Of a stretch of 64,000 bases of DNA, positions 57,723 through 64,000 are shown one piece after another. Each line of letters begins with the position of its first letter. Positions within the stretch are counted from its first letter, which is position 1. The notes beneath the pieces were generated by a model, which saw only the letters and a program-made list of their open reading frames with translations, was not told where the DNA came from and ran no database searches. Location of the stretch: assembly GCA_033977485.1 (NCBI GenBank), contig CM066982.1, forward strand, positions 29,986,218 to 30,050,217. Direction: 5' to 3'. Position numbers and translations under genes: made by a program. The DNA comes from Hydrangea macrophylla (Eukaryota > Streptophyta > Magnoliopsida > Cornales > Hydrangeaceae).

Positions 57723-58052
57723 TGCTGTATTTCAGTTGTTTCCGTTCATTTCATCTTTTGTTTATCGACTGAAGTGTAATCCTTGACAGAATTTTATTGG
57801 TTTTAGTTTTATTTTTGGTCTTCTTTAGTTAAATAAGGTCTTAAACACAGTAGGAGATAATAATGTTGCAATTTGGATGCAATCATAAAGTGTTATTTCT
57901 ATATAAATTGCAATTTTCTATTCTGAGGATGAATTTTTGTTCTACATGCCTGTAATTCAACTGCTTTTCAGTCTCTCTGCATGTCCAGAATTGTTTCTGA
58001 TAGTTGGGTGTGATGTGGTTCATGTTTCCCATTGAATTCAGAAATTTTTGTG
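57723..58052 (+). other. Spacer between ORF2 and internal promoter, element 2
   Basis: Non-coding and AT-rich, with no other recognised signal. Confidence 0.5.
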
Positions 58053-58172
58053 TTCGATCGATCGAACCCATTTCGATCGATCGAAACCTGGATGTTCAAG
58101 CGCTTGCATTTTCTTTTCAATCGATTGCGGGATTTGTTTTCGATCCCTCGACCATAGTTCGATCGATCGAAC
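58053..58172. promoter_or_regulatory. Upstream palindrome cluster of internal promoter, element 2
   Basis: Three full TTCGATCGATCGAA-type sites and variants (TCAAGCGCTTG, TCAATCGATTG, TTCGATCCCTCGA), ending five bases before TATTTAAA. Confidence 0.8.
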
Positions 58173-58176
58173 TCAG

Positions 58177-58184
58177 TATTTAAA
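58177..58184 (+). promoter_or_regulatory. Putative internal TATA box before ORF3, element 2
   Basis: TATTTAAACGAGGCGTC, the best-conserved motif of the region between the elements. It lies 177 bp before the leader intron donor at 58361. Confidence 0.55.
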
Positions 58185-58360
58185 CGAGGCGTCTTCAGAA
58201 CACCTCTTCATTTCCCTCAGTTACACACACTCAAGCGCTCGAGCACAGAGGGGTGGGCGACTCGGCAATTTTCGTGTCCTTGCACTCAATAAGACGCCCA
58301 GATCACCCCTCTAATCATCTCATCATCCCCTCCACCTCCACTGTGTATTTCTACACCAAG

Positions 58361-58705
58361 GTAGGCTCCACTTGTTTTTGTCTTACATTTCCTTAATGAT
58401 TGTGTTAGAAAATCCCAAGGGGGTGTCCCCTTGGTCTTAGGATTTCCTTTTGATAGTTCATTGTTTGTGTACTTTTCGTTTCCTTTGCGTTTCTGCGATC
58501 GCTGCCCATCGCTGTGTTCGATCGCTTGAACTGGTTTCGAGCGATCGAAGGGGAACTGTTCGAGCGATCGAACAATGTTCAAGCGATCGAAGCCTACTCT
58601 AGTTCAATCGATCGAACTCACTTAGATCGATCGAACTCCAGCAGTGGCAGCTTCTTTCTTCTTTTCTTCTGTTCTAATCAGTGTCGTGTCATGTCTATTT
58701 TTCAG
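58361..58705 (+). other. Putative 345-nt leader intron of ORF3, element 2
   Basis: Donor CACCAAG/GTAGGC and acceptor TATTTTTCAG/GG, with nine bases left before the ATG, exactly as in element 1. It contains a palindrome cluster. Confidence 0.6.
58517..58637. promoter_or_regulatory. Downstream palindrome cluster in ORF3 leader intron, element 2
   Basis: Seven sites: TTCGATCGCTTGAA, TTCGAGCGATCGAA (twice), TTCAAGCGATCGAA, TTCAATCGATCGAA and AGATCGATCGAAC among them. More variable than in the LTR. Confidence 0.8.
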
Positions 58706-58714
58706 GGCTGCCAC

Positions 58715-60088
58715 ATGAATCCAGTGACGGGCTACCATAAATCCAAGCCCCTCAGCCTTATTATACCAGATCCGGTACCCGCACATGGGTTCCGGAATGA
58801 CGAGGACAGGCTATGGTACGAGCGACACTTTCAGACGAGGATGGTGATGATCGAGCGCCCTATTGAGTACGTCAGGACAGAGAGCCCATGGTTCCTGACA
58901 CGGATACGCTCTATGCCTCACTGGTTCCATCTCCTTTCATTGGCCAAGAGTGTCAATCTGTCCTGGATTCGAGGTGCGTGTGCGACTATGATCCGCGACC
59001 CGGTTGCACCATTCACATACCATGCCTTCTTCCGGAGTCGCCTATTCATCATCAGTCCCGCTACCGTTTCGGCCGCGTTGGGGGTACCGGAGGTACCAGA
59101 TTATGTTTGCCCCCACCGGCCTGATGCACCAGAGACCCCACCATCCACCATTATCCGTGAGCTCACTGGAGGTGCCGTTCCATCTTGGGATGGCGATGCT
59201 TTGATTGAGGACCACTTTCTCACTGATGGCTACCACATGATCCACCTGGTCCTCCTCAACTGCCTCCTAGTGACTTCCTATCGAGAGAAGATCGCGGCTT
59301 GGTATGCGCGAGTCTTATATGCAGTGGGGACGGGACAGCCAGTTTGCATACCACGCCTCTATATTGACTTTATGGTCCACCCCACCCGTTTTATCTCGTC
59401 TAAGAAGCACCTGAAGGGTGCTTGGGCTATTCACAGGGTTATGGCTGACGCCGATTTTCCCGAGCTTGCGGGTGATGATGTTCGCCCTTCCCCCCGCCGT
59501 TTCAGCGAGGCGGCAGCTCGCCGCTCCGATGGTCAGAAGAGAAAGCAAAAGGGGAAATGGAAATCGCGGGTGAGGGGGAGGAAGAAGCGGCGTGGTGGGA
59601 CGGATACGGAGGCAGGAGCTTCAGGGACACCCACCGAGGTGGAGGAGCTTGATTCCGATGATGATGAGGATGATCCGGTTGCTGCGGTTCGGCAGTTTGA
59701 GCTGCGACAGCGGTCGCAGACTCAGGCCCAGGGAGAGTCTTCTTCCTCTGTGCCTCTCCCGACAGTTCACGAGCTACTATTGGAGGAGAGAGAGGCCAGG
59801 ATTAGACTCGAGGGCCGGATGGACCATCTGCAGACCTTGCTAGAGTCCATATTGATTCAGATTGGGGTCGATTCGACTGTTCACTCTACTCAGCACCCAT
59901 CGATGGCCCCGTCTGCACCACCTACTATTGATCCATCATCTGCTGCCCCGGATTCTGCTACTGCCGATCCTTTTTCCTCAGCTGCTGCCGATCCACCTGC
60001 TGCTGCCCCTGCTATTACCCAGTTGCCACCTGCTCCCATCGACATCCCTTCTGTTGTAGCTGATGATGCGCCGTCCGGTGTCGATTAG
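58715..60088 (+). CDS. Accessory ORF3 of element 2, 457 aa
   Basis: ATG at 58715 (MNPVTGYHKSKP) chosen as in element 1; the frame extends upstream only through intron and palindrome sequence. The N-terminal 260 residues align closely with element 1 (ATMIRDPVAPFT, ISPATVSAALGVPEVPDYVCP, EKIAAWYARVLYAVGTGQPVC, HLKGAWAIHRVM). Then come a basic patch (QKRKQKGKWKSR, RKKRRGG), an acidic run (DSDDDEDD), the RQRSQTQAQGESSS region, a helical EEREARIRLEGRMDHLQTLLE and a shorter Pro/Ala/Ser-rich tail. No stop or frameshift. Remote resemblance to the Transposase_32 plant transposon domain is from memory and untested. Probably nuclear, given the basic patch (inference). Confidence 0.8.
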   Translation: MNPVTGYHKSKPLSLIIPDPVPAHGFRNDEDRLWYERHFQTRMVMIERPIEYVRTESPWFLTRIRSMPHWFHLLSLAKSVNLSWIRGACATMIRDPVAPFTYHAFFRSRLFIISPATVSAALGVPEVPDYVCPHRPDAPETPPSTIIRELTGGAVPSWDGDALIEDHFLTDGYHMIHLVLLNCLLVTSYREKIAAWYARVLYAVGTGQPVCIPRLYIDFMVHPTRFISSKKHLKGAWAIHRVMADADFPELAGDDVRPSPRRFSEAAARRSDGQKRKQKGKWKSRVRGRKKRRGGTDTEAGASGTPTEVEELDSDDDEDDPVAAVRQFELRQRSQTQAQGESSSSVPLPTVHELLLEEREARIRLEGRMDHLQTLLESILIQIGVDSTVHSTQHPSMAPSAPPTIDPSSAAPDSATADPFSSAAADPPAAAPAITQLPPAPIDIPSVVADDAPSGVD

Positions 60089-61930
60089 TTTTAGTTGTGG
60101 AAGTGGTGTGTATATGTTTTTGGTTAGTTATTGTACTAATTTTGGTTATGGTTTTGGTTGGTTGGATATGTTGGTTGTTTTGGTTGGACTTTTTGGTTGG
60201 TTGGTTCTATAGGGACATTATTTATCGTTGCTTTTATCTTATTCTGTTCTATTACAGTGGTTTAGATTGTTTGGATCATGGTTTTTATTGTGTTCCTTTT
60301 ACCTATTGATCCTGGTTGTTTTGGAGATTGTGTTCTACTTTTCTATGCTAGGTAGCTATGCTTGCGACCATCAATTTGCTCCATACAGGTCATACCCATC
60401 TATTTTATTTATTGAAAATCAACTTCTGGGGACTTTGTTGTTTTCAGTTGGGAGTAGGAGATCATAGATAGGTATACACCCGTAATGATCAGGTTTTTGC
60501 ACTTGGATATGTTTTAAATTTAATGAGAACACAGTCTGTTAAAATTTGAAAAGATTTTTAATATTGAATCGTATTGATAGAATAACTCTGAATAATCTCT
60601 CCTGATTGTTAATTAGACAATGACACATTTGTAGTATTCTCATCTTTTTATGGATTAAATCCACGTGTTTTCTGTATCACTGAAATGAATTGCATTTGTG
60701 AAGCTATTATGTACCCAATACTTTTGCGCACTAATTGGCAGCTATGTAGAAAACCTGAAAGTTGAGTTAATATGAATATTGTGCGAAAAGAACAAGTAGT
60801 GGAAGCTAATAACCCTTTGTGAGCTATTGAGCCAATCGTCATTTCTGAGGGGATTCTCATATATTGTCGAATGGTCTTTCTTGCATATACTTGGGGAATT
60901 CGTTGTTAAGTCTCAGTTTTTTTAAAGTTTTGATTGCTTGTTAGAGGAGAACGTTCAGGATTTACCAATTACACTCAATGAACACTTAAGTGCTAAAAAT
61001 TGAAAGTTGAGAAAATGATTCAAGCCATCGTTTACCCATTCTTTTGCCTGATATAGCTTTCACTTACATTCATTGAATTGTTTCATCCCTGATCCCACAC
61101 CAATTAAATATTTCCAATGTAATCACAAGAATCCAAATCCTTGATCTATACCTTGACCTCATTGAGCCATTTGATATATTTGTTGAGAATGAGTCATCAA
61201 AGTATGCGAAATGGAAGGAAGTAGTTGTGGGACGTTTTATTATAAAAAAAAATGAAATGATGAATGAAGGAGAAGAGAAAAAGAGCATATGAAATGAATG
61301 GGAGATTGGGTGGAGATAAGAATGAAGAGTAAAAAGAGAAGTTGAAATTCCATCACATACTAAAAAGCATACTCTTCTCTACAACAATCCCACCTACTAA
61401 ATAAAAGCCGCAATTTAAAGTCTTGAAGATTCTCAACAATTGATTTGAACATGGAAGTGTGAGTTGAGTTATCCACGGTATTTCGCTCCTCTAGTAAGTA
61501 GTGCTCCATTCATGAGACTATACACTCTTAAATGTCCGTTTTTCATAGAGTCAAGTATGAAAGCATTAGCACTTAGAATATCATCCTTATCAAAGCTTTC
61601 ATACGATGTGCGATCATTGTAAAGCAAGTTTCTGAGAGACGTTCTTTTTTAGTGTGACCAATGTGAGAATTGAGCTAAAATTGCAAGTTTTCCAAAGTAC
61701 AATAGTCTAGATAACTCTTCATAGGGTTGGACGCATAGTTGTTAAATTCACACACACACGGGTGCATGATGGTGATACATTTGTTATATTTTACTTGGTG
61801 ATATAGGGGAGCATGTGGGTCTCTTTCATGGGTTGATAGAGGATAGTATATTATTGCGGAGCTTAATTAACAATTGAATGGAAGAGGGAATTCTACAAGT
61901 TATTCTAAATCTTTTTGAGCTTAAAATTGG
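60089..61930 (+). other. Long 3' non-coding region of element 2
   Basis: No gene. AGTTGGGAGTAGGAG at 60448-60462 corresponds to the polypurine-like site at 20352 in element 1. TTAGAGGAGAACGTTCAGGA near 60941 and the block at 61461-61575 are conserved with element 1. Confidence 0.7.
61461..61575 (+). other. Conserved non-coding block A, element 2
   Basis: Matches 21433-21550 with few changes, including GGTATTTCGCTCCTCTAGT and CATGAGACTATACACTCT. Function unknown. Confidence 0.6.
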
Positions 61931-62058
61931 AGAATTTTGTGGGTATATTCACTGCAAACCCTCACGAGACAACACTCGTCCACTACGGGGAACCTAGGGG
62001 TTTAACGGCTTGTTGCATTTGCTAAATGCAACCGCGATTCCTGCGAAAGTGAGTTAGG
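61931..62058 (+). ncRNA. Conserved structured-looking block near the 3' end, element 2
   Basis: 128 bp nearly identical to 21903-22031. The hairpin here is TTGCATTT/AAATGCAA with loop GCT, one pair longer than in element 1 because the base that differs extends the stem. A cis RNA signal is inferred; a separate transcript is not claimed. Confidence 0.4.
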
Positions 62059-62186
62059 ATCTTTCTTTCTATCTTAGTTTAGGTTGTTTTTAGTTTTCCT
62101 TTGTTTTCTTAGTTGTGATAGTATTAGTCTAGGAGTTTGTAGTTTATTTTATTTTCACTTTATCGCTAGGGACTAGCAATAAGCTA

Positions 62187-62197
62187 GTTGGGGGTTG
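62187..62197 (+). promoter_or_regulatory. Polypurine tract of element 2
   Basis: GTTGGGGGTTG directly before the 3' LTR start at 62198. Confidence 0.75.
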
Positions 62198-63831
62198 TGC
62201 AAAGCGGAGGTATTTGTAAAATACAACCGCGCTAAAAGGAAGAATTGTATTAGTTTTTATCATAACTTCCCGTTTTATCTGCGATTTGCATTACAAGGCT
62301 AATTTTTATACAATATGATTAATCTATGATAAGTTGTATTGTTTTAGCTGTTGTTTGTGCAGATCACTGCTGTGTGGACTAAACAGATGAACATCAGGAT
62401 AAATGGAATGCTGAAATGAAAACAAGAAAAGTCAAAGCTGAAATTTGATGTTCGATCGATCTAACATAGTTCGATCGATCGAGCGTTCGATCGCTTGAAG
62501 AGTGTTAAAGCGCTTGAGGCTTACGGGTTCGATCGATCGAGAGAAGTTCGATCGATCGAACGGGGTATTTCCAGTAACATTCGTGTGCGCAGCAGATGCG
62601 GGTTTTTAACCCTAGTTCTTTGGTTTTCTTATATATATGTGTATTGTATACGTCCAGGGGGACGCCCACATTACATTTTTACAGTTTTAGAGAGAGAGAT
62701 AGAGAGTTTGCTTGTGTTTTGTAGGTTTTCATTGAGTTTTTACATTGTGAACCGGATTTCACTAAGTTAATACTAGTACTCTTCGTTCCAGGTTATTTAT
62801 ATATTGCTCATTTACATTTTTCACTTTGTAGTCGTAGTTTAATCGTTCATCTCGTGGTATTGTATGCTAGATATTCTCGAATCCATAGTTTTTATATTTT
62901 CCATGAAAAACTCGCAACCAAACAAGGCTTTAATGTTTTCTTACGTTAAATATCAATCTGTGACACTCCAGACGATGTCTGAGTAGTCCCAGGTTGGGAG
63001 AACACGATGAAACAGTGATCTCCAGCCTCTGCCATGCAGTAGAATAATCGCTGTGTTCGATCGATCGGAGTTAGTTCGATCGATCGAATCAGAGACAGTC
63101 AAGCGATCGAAGACAGTTCGATCGATTGAGGGATGAAGGTCTTCGATCGATCGAAAGCGCATCGATCGATCGAACTCCCTGATTCTTGCGAATGTTCCCT
63201 GCAGTATTCCAGGACCTCTTGTTTTAAGATTTGTTATCATTCTGTCCCAAAAATGCTTAGTTTGTCAAAACAGCTTTTAAAACTAAGGCCCTAAGACATT
63301 TTCTTTCAATACATTTTGCAAACCACCTTCAATGCTAACACCATTGAGGGTGCGAGTCTTAACTATTGGATTAAACCGCTTTCATGTATTTTAATTTAAC
63401 TGTGATGATATGGTCCCGGCCATGAAAGGACCATGGATTCTCCATCTTTAGAGGGATACGGAAAACTGTGGGTAATGTACTCCTTTGTGCTTCAAGGCAA
63501 ATGCATGGTAGATAGCTAGATTACTGTGGATTCGTGTAATCCCAACACTTTCTTCTTAAAGTTAAACATCCTAATTTAGAGTACTGTTTTAATTAGCTAG
63601 TTAGATCGTTAATTTAATCTTAATTATTTTCATTAGTAATCTTAGCTGTGGAACTTTGTGTTCTGCACCATCGTTCAATCTTATTCATTTTATTTTGTTT
63701 TCTTTGAGGATAGTCTAATTCAATAGGTCAACACCTTCCCTGTGGGATCGACCTGGTCTTACCAGTTACTACTTGCACGTCTACCTACACTTGGGTATTG
63801 CACAAGAGCGCACAAGATTTTTCACGTGTCA
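62198..63831 (+). repeat. 3' LTR of element 2
   Basis: 1634 bp, about 99 percent identical to the 5' LTR. The palindrome clusters at about 62451-62562 and 63056-63175 are essentially unchanged. It ends CACGTGTCA, followed by TTGAC. Confidence 0.95.
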
Positions 63832-63836
63832 TTGAC

Positions 63837-64000
63837 CTTTCAAAAAAAAAAACTTTGAGCCTTCATGCAATCCTTCATTTCTTACCCCATGACCCTGGCC
63901 TACACTACAACCTACTAAAAGACTACTCTGATTGACACAAGTCTTGTTGGATTTATTAAATCATACTTTACATCATTTCAAAGACATGGGCCATCATATA
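63837..64000 (+). other. Continuation of Tat/Ogre-like element B after element 2
   Basis: Non-coding. It resumes A-rich sequence like that left of element 2 (49240-49290). Nothing else is visible before the window ends. Confidence 0.4.

Larger units (their letters stand above)
49295..63831 (+). mobile_element. Element 2: near-complete Athila-lineage Ty3/gypsy retrotransposon
   Basis: 14,537 bp, bounded by LTRs of 1632 and 1634 bp (TGCAAAGCGG to CACGTGTCA) and the 5-bp target duplication TTGAC (49290-49294 and 63832-63836). Gene order is the same as element 1. The LTR pair differs by about 18 substitutions and one 2-bp indel by my hand count, about 1 percent, so it is younger than element 1. 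The LTR sequence is only partly alignable with that of element 1, so this is a different family of the same lineage. It is nested in Tat/Ogre-like element B. Confidence 0.95.

Overview
The window is nuclear DNA of a flowering plant with a repeat-rich genome; the species cannot be fixed from the sequence. I see no rRNA, tRNA, CRISPR or bacterial-type operon and no convincing host gene. Almost everything recognisable is transposable-element sequence, much of it nested, separated by AT-rich non-coding DNA.

Two nearly complete Ty3/gypsy LTR retrotransposons of the Athila lineage dominate. Element 1 (9008-23811, LTRs of 1646 bp, target duplication ATGAA) and element 2 (49295-63831, LTRs of 1632 and 1634 bp, target duplication TTGAC) share one plan: LTR, tRNA-Asp primer site, one long gag-pol frame, a two-exon accessory gene (ORF2), an internal promoter-like module with a leader intron, a second accessory gene (ORF3), about 2 kb of non-coding DNA with conserved blocks, polypurine tract, LTR. 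They are related but distinct families. The paired LTRs differ by about 2 percent (element 1) and 1 percent (element 2) by hand count, so both insertions are fairly recent. Gag-pol is broken in both, by different lesions, while ORF2 (as spliced exons) and ORF3 are open in both.

The strongest candidate for something undescribed is the cis architecture of these elements. Clusters of a CpG-rich palindrome (core TTCGATCGATCGAA and variants) lie upstream and downstream of the LTR TATA box. A second such pair brackets a TATA-like motif in front of ORF3. A diverged LTR relic of the same lineage (about 24600-25640) has clusters at the same two places, but built from a different palindrome (core CAATCGATTG). 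Other LTR-like sequences in the window carry further short inverted-repeat arrays (GC-rich ones near 0.45, 1.7 and 7.1 kb; CCAGTCGACTGG near 30.2 kb; CAATCGATTG near 40.4 kb). This suggests fast-changing protein-binding arrays, perhaps read by an element-encoded factor; that last step is inference.

Layout: 1-1342 minus-strand LTR; 1436-9007 plus 23812-about 24600, a Tat-like element with large internal tandem arrays (GAGTC-N5-GACTC repeats, eight exact 64-bp units) and an RTE LINE tail, interrupted by element 1; 24600-25640 LTR relic; 26800-29700 decayed minus-strand Ty1/copia element containing a 170-bp MITE; 29700-40300 mostly non-coding with arrays, microsatellites, a copia-type primer site and one unrecognised 121-codon frame; 40250-43250 two LTRs in opposite orientation, one at a chromovirus-like 3' end; 43720-44490 190-bp tandem repeats; 44700-49294 a Tat/Ogre-like LTR, primer site and repeat-rich leader interrupted by element 2; 63837-64000 its continuation.
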